The notes below the pieces were generated by a model that was not told where the DNA came from, made no database searches, and saw nothing but the letters and a program-made list of their open reading frames with translations. The translations under genes were made by a program, and so were the position numbers. This document shows, piece after piece, positions 37,840-49,374 of a stretch of DNA of 59,146 bases (its first letter is position 1; the number at the start of each line of letters is the position of its first letter). Location: assembly GCA_003833135.1 (NCBI GenBank), contig QZLH01000177.1, forward strand, positions 17,710 to 76,855, written 5' to 3'. The DNA is from Oehlia diaphana. Lineage: Eukaryota; Glomeromycota; Glomeromycetes; Glomerales; Glomeraceae.

Positions 37840-39370
37840 CAATGATAAAAATGAGATAACCAAATAACTTTATGCACTTTCGTGCAATGAAAATTTTCTT
37901 CAATGAGCGAGTATGGTTCATATGATAACATTAACCGCATTCCCCTAATAGATTCTCCAAATGGTAATAAAGGGGGTCCGATTTATAACACGAAATTTAT
38001 TTTCTTTAATATTATTTTATTATCAAAAATAGGTTGCATGTAGCTATCCGTACAGTTTATTATAAAAAGGTGACTAAAGGTGACTCATTTGGAAATCATT
38101 TCTCATTTAAATATATCTAATATAAATATTTCGTCATTTATTATTGTGAGGCGTTCTCAATGAGCACTCACACGTCTTTCATTTCTTTCGATTTCTCTAC
38201 GCCAAATATACTCTTTTGATCTTTGTAAGTAGTAATTTCAATCAGAAATTTAAGTTTAGTATTGCTTATCTATGACGTGAATAATATAACATTTTTTTAA
38301 AAAAATTGTTACCATATCAAATAATTTAATTTTCAACCTGTAAACATACTTTTATGTTTCAAATTATGTATCTCTGTGTATATACTCTATTAGTATTTTT
38401 ACAGTCTAAAATTGAAGAACTCGCGTAATAATGCATTTGCGTTACTCAATCCCTGCATCTAATTTAATCCGATTCTAATAATAGGTGATACACATATTAT
38501 TAGCTGCATATGATAAATATGATAAGTCGTCCTTGACAAAAGTCTTACAGCAGATACCTGTTACTTTCACGACAGGTATCTGCTATTTCACGAAGGATAT
38601 CTGCTGAATTTGCAGCATCTGTCGGGATTGCAGCGGATAGCCACTGCGGGTAGCTGCTAGATTTGTGGCAAGTACTGTACCTGCTGAACTTGCGGGAGGT
38701 ACCTTACAGGTTACAAATATAGTATTGTTTTTTTTTTCTGGCTCAAACTTATTTATTGGTTTCACGTTTTAGTAATCTACCGAATTATTGGATCCAAGCT
38801 ATTTCATCGCCCACAATAAATTTTGCTGGAATTAATCGGTATTTAGTTTAATTTTCTATTATAAATTCGAAGTATTTTCCTAAAATAAAATTCAATGTAA
38901 AATTTTTAATTATATAAGAAAAGAAAATTTCTTAATTTACACTGAGCGTTCATACCGGAATCACGTGACTTTATTAAAAAGTTATGTGAAAAAAAATTTT
39001 AATAAATAATATTTTAAAAGAGACATGCGGTATGTGTATTTTTGTCTGTTAAGCAAGTTTACTTAAAGCGCAACCGTGTTTGAACACCAAGAAATTATCG
39101 AAGAAAAATTACGAATGAAAGAATTAATAATTAATTATAATGAATAGTGTGTATTTTTATAAAAGCAAGTAAATAATTTATAAAATTTACATATTTTATC
39201 GCCATTTTCAAAATGGTGTATGCAACTATATTAGTTATATTTTAAAAAGAAAAAAGAAAACCCGAATATCGGACGAATACTGGACAAAAAAACGGATAAA
39301 AACCGGACGAACATTGGTGTTCGAATATATAATCACAAATAAACTGCCACACCATTTTGAAAACGACGAT
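37840..39370 (+). repeat. Tail of duplication unit 1, first part
   Basis: Collinear with 57,160-57,895. Shared blocks in order include CCAAATAACTTTATGC/CCAAATAACTTTGTGC, GTTAACCGTATTCCTCTAAT with its unit-1 equivalent ATTAACCGCATTCCCCTAAT, TTATAAAAAGGTGACT, ACGCCAAATATACTCTTTT, TTTCAATCAGAAA and TTTTCAAAATGGTG. A miniature repeat (38,527-38,805) interrupts it. Non-coding as far as I can see. Confidence 0.75.
38527..38805 (+). repeat. CAGATACCTG-rich repeat, copy 1
   Basis: Starts GTCCTTGACAAAAG, the same terminal sequence as the MITE at 41,234, and then carries many direct and inverted variants of CAGATACCTG/CAGGTATCTG. It ends ACCGAATTATTGGATCCAAG. An inverted copy lies at 42,153-42,425. 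A short open frame inside it has no meaning. Confidence 0.7.
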
Positions 39371-39669
39371 AATTAAAATGAGTTAAGAAAAAGAAATTAC
39401 TTAAAATATATCTATAAAGTAATAAATTATATTACATTTTGTCGCAGTTTTGCAATTTAATAAATTGTAAATTTAAAGTGTAACTGGATAAAACAAGGTT
39501 CATTTTAAATTTATTATTAGAATCTGTACATAAAGCATTGATTTTAATTTTCAAGAAAATATGTATTATTATTATTTATTGCATCACAAATAATTCTAAT
39601 AAAATTGCTATACTATTTATTGACGTAAAAAATATAACTAAAAATGTTATGTTACAAATCATTTCTAGA

Positions 39670-41000
39670 TCTTTTCTTCCTGTTGAGTCGTCGCTTCCTC
39701 TTTCTGTTTTTCTTTTCTATATTCTTGAATCACTTCCACTACCTTCTCTGGCGTCGTGTGTTCTTCAATTTTTGTTAAATGCATATTTGGTGTTACTACG
39801 TCCAAAGTATCTTGTCTAAATTGTTCATCATATCCACAACTTCATCCTCCGTAAATAGTGAATTCTCTTACTAAGTTCGATGACTCCAGTACGTCTTTTT
39901 CGTTTGAAAACATATCAACTTGAATAAGTTTGGATTGTATATCTTCTTTCTTAAAAATAAAATCATCAAAATTTTCCTCCTTAGAGGTATTCTGGACCTT
40001 CTTTTTCTATTGAACTTGTAATAGCATCACCTAGAATATCGCTATCCTTAAAATATGCGTAAAATACTTTTTTTTTTTTTAATATTCAAAACTTTTTAAA
40101 AAAAAAGTTTATAATGACTTAGTTTTCCATTAAATCCAAATACGGCAAATCTTTTCTTCACCATGCAATTTTTTATAAGCAGCCCAACGGTACCACTCTC
40201 GAATCATTGATAATTTTATATCTGCCAGAAACAATATGATTTTAGTTCCATTTAAGCCAAAATTAATATTCACGCTCTTTAGATATTTTCCATCCATTTG
40301 ATCTTTCTTAAAATATATTTCTGATTTAACTGATTTATATTTGTGTTGTATTTTGACGCTAATACGTCTTATTAGCTCCAAACTTTTTAAAGCAAAAATT
40401 ATCGTATCATCGTTCCCATTAAAAATTTATCCGACATTTGATAAATTTCTTCTATAGGCAATTGATCAACATCTCCGGTTCCCATTTTTTTCTTATTGGT
40501 GCGCCCAATTACCTGATTTTTTTCCTTTTTTAGTTTCTGTATCCAGTTTCTGTATCTCTTCAAGACTATTCGTAAGCTCATTTTCCTTTTTCGCCAATTT
40601 TACATCAAGTTCTTGTTGAGCCAATCACGAACCGCCGCAGTATCATTCCCGTCCTTTGAGTAAAAAGTATAAGATATTTCTTCACATGTTTTACATGTTT
40701 TTTAATAAAAATTCTACTGTTTCACTGTTTAAAGCTGTATTACTTGCTAACAAGTCAAAATATTCTGATTGCGAAATATTTACTGGAAAAACTATCTGTA
40801 TTTTTGTAAAATCCCTTTTCAATGTTCGTTCGATATTTCTAAAATATTTATTAATAAAGCTACTGACTTCGTTGAAAACTTATATTAAAAACATTAAAAA
40901 ATATAAGAAAAATGTAGACAATATTTAGATTTAGTCGAAAAAAAAAAAATACTTTTTAAAAAATTGAAATTTTTTTTTTTTTTGTTATTGTTGAAATTTT
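39670..41000 (-). pseudogene. Orphan decayed gene, unknown
   Basis: Reverse-strand blocks in order: EVSSFINKYFRNIERTLKRD and SEYFDLLASNTALNSETVE (40,890-40,700), KLAKKENELTNSLEEIQKLD (about 40,600-40,530), LIRRISVKIQHKYKSVKSEI and NINFGLNGTKIILFLADI (40,380-40,200), and TTPEKVVEVIQEYRKEKQKE (39,770-39,690). Stops and frameshifts separate them. The content is Lys/Glu-rich with probable coiled coils. Long A and T runs sit at both sides (40,065-40,080 and 40,930-41,060). I recognise no family. Because unit 2 lacks it, it probably arrived after the duplication, as part of a mobile element or other insertion. Confidence 0.5.
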
Positions 41001-41233
41001 ATCATCAAAAAAAAAAAGAACGATTTTATTTTTCTTATTATTATTATTAAAAAAAAAAAAATTTTACATTGAGAAGTTGGATAAACGAAAAGTAGTCACT
41101 GTAATTATGCATTAAAAAATTTATTTCTCACTTCATCAACGTCATGACAATCAATTTTGTCGATTATTTCCAAAAAAGGAATAACGTAATTTTGACGAAA
41201 AAAAATTTAATAAAAATTTGCATATGATAACTA

Positions 41234-41592
41234 TGGAAAGCCGTCCTTGACAAAAGGTTGATATCCAGACATCACGAAATATAATGTTTAGACATCATGA
41301 TGGTATGTCTAGACATCATGTTTGATATATGTAGGATGGTGTTTGTACATTATTTAACATGATGTGAAAGACATCAACCGACATGATGTCTAGACATCAT
41401 GCTGATCAAATTACCAAATATAGTATATTTACAAGTTACACGAAATAAAATTTACTATATTTAGTAACATGATGTCTTGTCGGTTGCTTGAGCATCATGT
41501 TGAACATTATTCTACATATATTTGACATGATGCTCTAGACGTTATCCAACATGATGTCTAGATATCAACCTTTTGTCAAGGACGGCTTTCCA
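41234..41592. mobile_element. TA-flanked foldback MITE, copy 2
   Basis: A 359-bp near-identical copy of 3,351-3,732. It starts TGGAAAGCCGTCCTTGACAA, ends GACGGCTTTCCA, and has TA on both sides. Relative to copy 1 it has small deletions in the palindromic interior (around 41,480-41,505). It lies within sequence absent from duplication unit 2. Confidence 0.85.
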
Positions 41593-42152
41593 TAGATAAC
41601 CCGCTTACATTAAACCTGGAAAGGATAGTGTTTATGGAATCACATTATATTTGGCTCTCAAAGTAAATCTTGTTATTCTACTGTGTCTGATAATTACACG
41701 TTAGGTATAATTATGTATGAAATTATTTCTGAACAATTAGATAAATCTTACTCACTTTAAGAATATGTTAAGGCCTTAAACCTTAATTCAATATTAACGT
41801 ACCACAATTAAAATATTTAAGACAAAAAGGATACGGAAATTAATTTACAAAATTAAAGAGGCAGAAGACATAATGAAAACTTATCTCCTACATCAATTAT
41901 AAAAATATGTTAATTTTAATCCACAATCTTTTATTTAACTGAATATGCTGTATACCCTTTAACTTATAATTTTAAATAAACTTAAAATGACATTGGAATT
42001 AAATATAAAATAAATAATGTATAAAATTTTATGGATTTTTAGGTTTATTATAAAATGCATTCTGCAATAACATTTTCCAATTGAGACTACCCATAAAAAT
42101 ATTATAGTCCATCTTTTCAAAAATCATGAAGATCACTTCTGAGAAAGGAAAT

Positions 42153-42425
42153 CAACTAGCTTGGATCCCAATAATTCGGTAGCTTACTATAAATGTAAAT
42201 CAAAGAAAACATCTTTGATCCAGAAAAAATACAATACTATATTTGTAACCTGTCGAGTGCTTGTCGCAAATCTAGCAGGACCTGATACAATCTCATCAGA
42301 TACCCTGCTGCAAATTCAGCGGATACTTGGCGCAAATTCAGCAGTTATCAACCGTGATCCACCGTGAAAACGGCAGATATCTGGCATGAAAGTAACAGTT
42401 ACAGTACCTGCTGCAATAGAGGCGG
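42153..42425 (-). repeat. CAGATACCTG-rich repeat, copy 2 (inverted)
   Basis: The reverse complement matches 38,540-38,805, including CAGGTTACAAATATAGTATT and CTACCGAATTATTGG. Copies 1 and 2 face each other across about 3.4 kb. Confidence 0.75.
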
Positions 42426-42596
42426 ATTTTGGGCTTGCTATATACGCGCGGAGTGTACATTATTCATAAAAATTTTGTGCGCATGAAGTCATATGCTTTA
42501 ATCACATGCTCAGAATTTAAAATGATGTACATTGCGCAGTCTACTGCAATGCAACATGCACATTAAAAACCTATTATTGGCGTCAATGAAAAAACA

Positions 42597-42763
42597 TAGT
42601 GATGTGCATTGGAATCTTCAACTCTTCCAATTACAAGCCTTCCAATGACAATAAATTTTTATTGGAAGCTTCCAATGCACATAGAAATGTATATACGTAT
42701 ATATAAAAACTAATATGTGTTGAAAATTATTGGAATATTGGAATCTTCTAATGCACATCACTG
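42597..42763. mobile_element. Small TIR element with AGTGATGTGCATT ends
   Basis: Left end TAGTGATGTGCATTGGAA; right end, reverse complemented, CAGTGATGTGCATTAGAA. The (C/T)AGTGATGTGCA end is of the kind seen in hAT-related MITEs, but I see no matching 8-bp target duplication. The interior contains further TTGGAAGCTTCCAA palindromes. Confidence 0.65.
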
Positions 42764-42774
42764 CCTGGAATATT

Positions 42775-43560
42775 AAAGGCGAATTGAAACAATATGAAAT
42801 CTCATTATTTACTATCATTAAAGAATCCAATCTGAAAGATTTAAAGAAAAAAAATATTAAAAGGAAAAAACTTATTTAGTCATGAAGAGCCTAGGTTAAA
42901 GACAAAAAGAAAGATATTGTTAAAATGAAATGAAAACAAATACCGTATAGCACTGCCTAAAAGACTCTTCCTCTTCGAAGTACTCCCATATAATATTTTC
43001 TAAAAATTAGAATATTTTTAACCATTTCATATATTAAATTTATGGACATACACACCTGGGTCTAATTCATTGTTACGTTTCAAATTCGGTAAATTGATTT
43101 ATACCGGGGGTATTTTACAGTGTTATACGGTAATAAAATACTTATTCCCTTTTATTATGTCCATTTCCGTCGTCTAACCTTCTTCTTATTTAATGTTGAT
43201 AAAATAGGAAACAAGTGAATTTACCCACCACCATCTTGAAAAGTCCAGCCAATTAGAAACTGGACGAATGAAATAGTTGAAATCACTTACCTGCTACTAT
43301 TAATGAACCTATTGAATTGTACTCTACATTTTTTCAAAAATAAACATATAACTAAAGATCGATTAATGCATAATATTTTATATACAAAAAAATACACTTC
43401 AAAATTGGTTATGTAACCAACGCCTCCTAAGTCCTAACGGATGCAATTTGCTTGACAAATTATATCCTGATCATAATTACTATCATGGATTTTTTTACTA
43501 TGACTCTGCTATAAATGCAAACTTCCTTTGATTATAAAAAAAATGAACGAATTTGTAAAC
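42775..43560 (+). repeat. Tail of duplication unit 1, second part
   Basis: Collinear with 57,895-58,920. Shared blocks include TCTCATTATTTACTATCATT, GAGCCTAGGTTAAAGAC, AAAATAGGAAACAAGTGAAT, CCACCATCTTGAAAAGTCCA and TAAACTATA at the end. Non-coding. Confidence 0.72.
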
Positions 43561-44412
43561 TATATAGCTATGAAATAATCTCCAGGTGAGAAACAAATTT
43601 TATATATTTTCAATATTAAACTAAAAACTTGAGACTTAGGGCGTGATTTTATTAATTTTTTTTTAGCTTAAGTCTTATTTAATTGATTCGATATCCTGAT
43701 TAATTCCTTATAATATTTATAATTCCTTTTCAACACAGAACCTAATTCATTTAGTTTGCCGTTTTCAAACAGTTTTTCAACCATCCTTCCTTTTATACAT
43801 CGTATATATATATATATATATAACTTGATGATTATATAAACAATTGCGTACGTAACTTCGAAAAAGAAAAATATTATATCAGAAAGATATTAAAGGTATT
43901 CATTTCAAGTTTTCAACTATAATTGACTCAAGTTTTGCGAATTAATAAATGAAATAAATATTCTAATTTACTTTTTGAACATTCTTAATTGTTATAACAG
44001 TATTAGATCAAACTAATATAAAAAAATAATATTGTTTTCCGAGAATTTTATGTCAATGAAATTAATTTATAAATAATAATAAATTTCGTTGCTTAAAGAA
44101 AATAGAATTATTTTGCAAAAATAATGTGTTTGCGCCATAAGCGTAAACGATCGTCAGATTAAATTTCTTTTTCTGATGATTGATTGTGTATACTTCATGA
44201 AGTCAAAAAAAGTTGTGACTCATCATGAGTCATTTTTTCATTGTTAATTATATCTATCTAAAAATTATATATTTTATTTTAAATTAGAGTACTATTACAA
44301 TATAGTAAAATGTTGGTCTGTTTACTTTTTTTCTTGACCGTTTTTTTTTGTTCTTTCTAAATCATTTTTTTAAAATAACCAACTTTAATATTTAATTATA
44401 TCAAACATCAAC
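43561..44412. other. Spacer between duplication units, with (TA)n
   Basis: Contains a (TA)n run at about 43,803-43,822. The junction between the two units should lie in or near this spacer. I could not place it exactly. Confidence 0.4.
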
Positions 44413-46500
44413 CTTGCAAACGACGTAATATGCAAACACTGTAATAAAAGCTATTGATGATAAATCGGAAGATTTCAGGCGCTATATTAATATATCGTAA
44501 GTTTAGTAATTTTCTAAAAAATTATATGTTGTTTTATAATTTTTTATTCCATAAAATTTAGACATTTGCGCATAATTTGTTGATGAATTATCTCAAAGAT
44601 CAAGGTAAGGTCATAAAGCAAATATGTATATATACATATTGTCCAAATAATTTATAATACTATTATATTAATCAGCCTAAATTAAGGATTTAAGAGATCA
44701 TACGACATTGAAACAGCGTTTGTAGAAGAATTTAATCTAATAGTGGTTAATAGTGGTGAAGAAAGAGTGATTCATCTAATCCCGAGTAAGTGAGTAAGTA
44801 AACTAATATGACGACATTTGGCAATTTAAGGTTTCAGCTTATCTTGATTATTTAACTTCTCATTTTGGTATTCTTCCAGAAATTGATCGCGCTTGCGATT
44901 ACGTTACTCAATCATATGTACAACCGATAATATTATATGACTAGATTGATTTGATTGCAAATAGTGAAGTTGCGCGTTTTAGCCCTATTAAAAATATGAA
45001 ATTCCTGGAAAAATAACATTATTTGGTACTCTAGCTGGTATTCCTACTGAAGGTCAATATCTCTTAAATACGCAAATATTATTTACTCATTTTCACTTAG
45101 AAAATCATGAAATCATGAAGTTGGCAAAATTTATTTGATTAAAGCAGGTGCTTATGACCCTAATGGTTCAACCTAGGTAAAGTTATTAAGAAACCTTTTT
45201 ACTTTTAAAAGAACAAAATTAATTAATATACCGCTTTTATGAAGCCCTTATTAAGAAAGTTTCTAAGTTTGGAGAATTAGAATATTGAATATTTTAGAAA
45301 AAATGGCACTTCTTTATAAATTTATAAAATGTAATTATTTCATTCTTAATTTTAAACTGCAACCCACTTTTAGAATTCATGGGAGTCGCCAAATGGTATT
45401 TCAAACATTGTATTTATTATTGCTTAACTATTTTGCTTATCAATGAATTACTAATGTTTATTATTTCATATTAGGACTCGTTATTCCTGATTATACATCA
45501 ATATTAATTTGCTATTTTCTGAAACTATAGAAAATCTACATGCTCTAAAACCACGTGTTCATAAATGTTTTGAAGAAACTGCTAAAATAATCATTACAGA
45601 GGTATATGGAACCAAAGACCCTAAAATTACCAGAAAAGAGAAATTTTTGGTTGGTTTATTTTTATTGATAAATAATACACAATATTCTTCTCTTAAGACA
45701 TGAACACAAGATGAAAGGTATGAAAAACATCCATATCGGCGCGTTTGATTCATTGGTGCAGATCACATGTTAATGCTAAGCCACCCTAATTAAAATTCAT
45801 TTAAAATAACTCTCTACAAGAGAAGTAATAGAAGAATAAAAATAAAAGTAACAAAAAAGCTGTTTAAGCCTTCTTTAATATCCACCTTCAAGAAATTATA
45901 TATGTAAATAAAAAACTACAGAAGAAAAAAAAGAAGTTAAAACAAGTTTTTTTTTAAAAAAAAAATAGTCAAAAAGAACGAAAAAGACAGTTAATAAATA
46001 AAATAAAAATGTCAACTATAACTATTTATGCAACTTATAATATGGCCTACCTATGTCGGATGGGTTATAACTATGTCGGATGGGTTTGAACGAGTTTTTT
46101 TATAATGTTTTTTTGTCATAGTACGATCGAAAAATTTTTTTTACTGATCTGCAATTTCGCCTAATATGAAGCCCTGTGTATGCTGATCAATTTGGTATTA
46201 CATAAAAAATATCTACAACGTAATTACGTTCTATAATTGCAATGAACTAAATCCACCCATATGTTGGAAATTTTGGCATAAAATTTAAACCAATAATAGA
46301 ACAAAATAAAATATTTCTAGGCTCACTTATCAAGAAACATACCTTATGTAGTTCTCGTACATTATACAATATAAACCACCTCAAGGAAGTGGAAGTCATG
46401 CGATTGGTTTTACGAATCTGAATTTGTAGTACATAAATTTTATCAAAGGGAATTACGTTAATGGTTTTGATTGATGAAACAAGTTAAAGGTGGACTTCAG
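44413..46500 (+). pseudogene. Unprocessed pseudogene of the M20 peptidase
   Basis: Exon and intron remnants of the gene at 25,420 occur in the same order. Exon 1: AAAGCTATTGATGATAAATC near 44,450. Exon 3: CATAATTTGTTGATGAATTA near 44,575. Exon 4: GACATTGAAACAGCG near 44,705. Exon 6: GGTACTCTAGCTGG near 45,025. Exon 7: ATTAAAGCAGGTGCTTATGA near 45,137. Exon 10: about 45,480-45,655. Exon 11: in two pieces, 45,700-45,740 and 46,255-46,500. Intron sequence remains between them, so it arose by DNA duplication, not retroposition. Most of exon 8, with its HAAGIPWEG block, is deleted, and stops and shifts occur throughout. A 64-codon open frame at 45,509 is only exon 10. An inserted element splits exon 11. 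Confidence 0.88.
45740..46255. mobile_element. Element inserted in pseudogene exon 11
   Basis: Comparison with the parent gene shows that about 510 bp of unrelated sequence interrupts exon 11 between ...GAAAAACATCCATAT and CCCATATGTTGGAAATTT... The repeated CCATAT at both junctions may be a target duplication. The ends share TTTGATTCATTG on the left and, reverse complemented on the right, TTTAGTTCATTG, suggesting short imperfect terminal inverted repeats. The interior is non-coding and has a direct repeat CTATGTCGGATGGGTT at 46,049 and 46,070. Confidence 0.6.
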
Positions 46501-46570
46501 TATTTTTTATATTATTTATGTGAATATATTCATTACATAATATAATAATTTTTATTAAATAAAATTTAAA

Positions 46571-47300
46571 GGAATTAGTACGAAATCCCGACAATCAGAA
46601 TCCCGCTACAACACAAACCCGACGCTCACAATCCCAACAAATCTTGATCCGAAACTTCAGAATCCCGTAACCACATTATTCCCGATATTCATTATCCCGA
46701 AACTTCAGAATCCCGTAACCACATTATTCCCGATATTCATTATCCCGAAACTATCCTCAATATAATGACATAATATAGAAATTCTAAAAAATGATTTATT
46801 AAAATCTTTAATCAGTATGTTGAAAAAATAAAAAAATTATTATATCTTTATGACACAATAATTTAAATTTTTAAAATTTTTATTGAATTTAAAAGCAAGA
46901 TCTTTTTTTTATAATCAAAATATAAAATTTACAAAAATTTATGATTTGCATATTACAATAAATCATTAATAATTTGCGAAGTGATTCTTAATTTTTGCGA
47001 TATATTATTAAATATTAATAAAAAAAAAAACAATAAAAGCATTTATTTTTGCAATATTAAAAAAATTATAAATTTTACAATAGAAATTATAATTTTGCGA
47101 TATTTTAAAAATTATTACATACTGTATTTATAACAAAATATTACGTCTATAAAAAAAGTAATAAAAAAAAAATATCGTATCAGGAATCAGGATAGTAAGT
47201 GTCGGGATAATGAATGTCGAGAATGATGTGGTTACGGGATTGTGAGCGTCGGGTTTGTGTTGTAGCGAGATTTTGATTGTCGGGATTTTGAATGGCTCCC
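46571..47300. mobile_element. Foldback element A with CCCGAC-rich arms
   Basis: A 730-bp element lies between perfect 8-bp copies of AATTTAAA (46,563-46,570 and 47,301-47,308). Its arms (46,571-46,760 and 47,180-47,300) are inverted copies carrying AATCCCGACAATCA, CTACAACACAAACCCGACG and CTCACAATCCC. A direct duplication of about 50 bp (AACTTCAGAATCCCGTAACC) extends the left arm at about 46,650-46,750. The interior is AT-rich and non-coding. It interrupts the downstream flank of the M20 pseudogene. Confidence 0.83.
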
Positions 47301-47308
47301 AATTTAAA

Positions 47309-47749
47309 ATGTTTATTATACCGTACAGTTGATGTGATAATAAATATTATGAAATCAACTTATTAATATGAATAGGAAACAGAAACCGTTGTGGGTCCAC
47401 GGTGAATTTTTTTGTTTATCGATGTAGCAGATGTAGCATAAAATTTCAGTGACGTGACGCGTGCGGACAAATGGACTTCGCTGCGCCCATAAACATATAT
47501 AGTCCTTCGCTTCTCCAGACAAAAAACAGCCTCCAGATCAATTTATAGTTATTGTAAATTTTTGGTTCCTAATTTGCAGTTAATTAGGCCAGGACCCCGA
47601 ACAATAAAACAATACAGAGATTGCGTAGCATGAGCCAACAGAGTGTAGATCGTTTCCTTTTTTGTATAATTCCGACCAGCATTACATAGTGCCGGCCCTG
47701 AAGAGATGCGTAGAGCTATTAGTAAATTTGTGCCGATCTCTTGTTACCT
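47309..47749. other. Intergenic up to the assembly gap
   Basis: The start (about 47,330-47,390) matches the downstream flank of the M20 gene at 27,600-27,690. A relic GGACCCCGAACAATAAAAC at about 47,592 resembles the edges of the CCCGAC elements. No gene seen. Confidence 0.5.
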
Positions 47750-48663
47750 NNNNNNNNNNNNNNNNNNNNNNNNNNNNNNNNNNNNNNNNNNNNNNNNNNN
47801 NNNNNNNNNNNNNNNNNNNNNNNNNNNNNNNNNNNNNNNNNNNNNNNNNNNNNNNNNNNNNNNNNNNNNNNNNNNNNNNNNNNNNNNNNNNNNNNNNNNN
47901 NNNNNNNNNNNNNNNNNNNNNNNNNNNNNNNNNNNNNNNNNNNNNNNNNNNNNNNNNNNNNNNNNNNNNNNNNNNNNNNNNNNNNNNNNNNNNNNNNNNN
48001 NNNNNNNNNNNNNNNNNNNNNNNNNNNNNNNNNNNNNNNNNNNNNNNNNNNNNNNNNNNNNNNNNNNNNNNNNNNNNNNNNNNNNNNNNNNNNNNNNNNN
48101 NNNNNNNNNNNNNNNNNNNNNNNNNNNNNNNNNNNNNNNNNNNNNNNNNNNNNNNNNNNNNNNNNNNNNNNNNNNNNNNNNNNNNNNNNNNNNNNNNNNN
48201 NNNNNNNNNNNNNNNNNNNNNNNNNNNNNNNNNNNNNNNNNNNNNNNNNNNNNNNNNNNNNNNNNNNNNNNNNNNNNNNNNNNNNNNNNNNNNNNNNNNN
48301 NNNNNNNNNNNNNNNNNNNNNNNNNNNNNNNNNNNNNNNNNNNNNNNNNNNNNNNNNNNNNNNNNNNNNNNNNNNNNNNNNNNNNNNNNNNNNNNNNNNN
48401 NNNNNNNNNNNNNNNNNNNNNNNNNNNNNNNNNNNNNNNNNNNNNNNNNNNNNNNNNNNNNNNNNNNNNNNNNNNNNNNNNNNNNNNNNNNNNNNNNNNN
48501 NNNNNNNNNNNNNNNNNNNNNNNNNNNNNNNNNNNNNNNNNNNNNNNNNNNNNNNNNNNNNNNNNNNNNNNNNNNNNNNNNNNNNNNNNNNNNNNNNNNN
48601 NNNNNNNNNNNNNNNNNNNNNNNNNNNNNNNNNNNNNNNNNNNNNNNNNNNNNNNNNNNNNNN
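47750..48663. other. Assembly gap (914 N)
   Basis: A run of undetermined bases. Open frames that cross it are artefacts. Confidence 1.
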
Positions 48664-49374
48664 AAGAGATATAAAAGTGCGTAATGTTATTAAAAATGTA
48701 ATAGTTGACAGAAATAATAATCAAAAAAGGTTTTATAAGCGTCAAAGAAAAGTTAAAGAGCTAGAAATCGTTTATACCATAGAAGTAAAATAGTAGTAAA
48801 TACTATGAAATCTCCATTTCCTACATATAAAACTTTATAAACTGCAAAGAAAAAAACTTTTTATAAAAAAAATTTTTTTTCCAAGATCTTAAACATATAT
48901 TGCAGGTGTTAAATTACACAATTGTATAACAATATGGTTGCATTTTATTTGATATAAAAACATGATCGACATGGCTTATATATACTTTATATATAAATGT
49001 TGCGCTGCATTTTATTATATAAATTCTATCGATCACATGCAGATCGGCAATTAATGAGTGATACACTCCTACCCATTTATTTCATTGGAAGGGAAGCCAA
49101 TGAATCGCAAATTAAATTTGACTTATCATTGCAATAGGTTTTGATCATATTCAGGAATAATGGCAGTATACTGAAGAAGGCCCCGCATTTCAGCAGAATA
49201 TTATTTATTTATGGAATATTTTATGGAATATAATGCACGGCGAAAATGTTAAAAGACAACAGTTGTTGTCTTTGATTTATGGTACATTAATCCTTTTGAT
49301 AGGACCCCGAAATATATATAAGTTTTTTTTTGTATGGAAGATCAAAAGAGGATCCCGAAATATATATATGTAGT
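48664..49374. other. Intergenic after the gap
   Basis: AT-rich, with two GGA(C/T)CCCGAAATATATATA repeats at about 49,302 and 49,350 which look like debris of the CCCGAC element family. No gene seen. Confidence 0.45.

Larger units (their letters stand above)
39371..42774. other. Insertion block present only in unit 1
   Basis: The unit-2 tail passes directly from the equivalent of about 39,365 (CATTTTGAAAACGACG) to the equivalent of about 42,780 (AGGCGAATTGAAAC), so about 3.4 kb is extra here. It holds an orphan broken gene and three miniature elements, listed separately. The remaining stretch 41,593-42,152 shows nothing. Confidence 0.65.

Noticed and set aside
47662..48793. Four long open frames across 47,662-48,793
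   Set aside because: They consist almost wholly of undetermined bases in the assembly gap.
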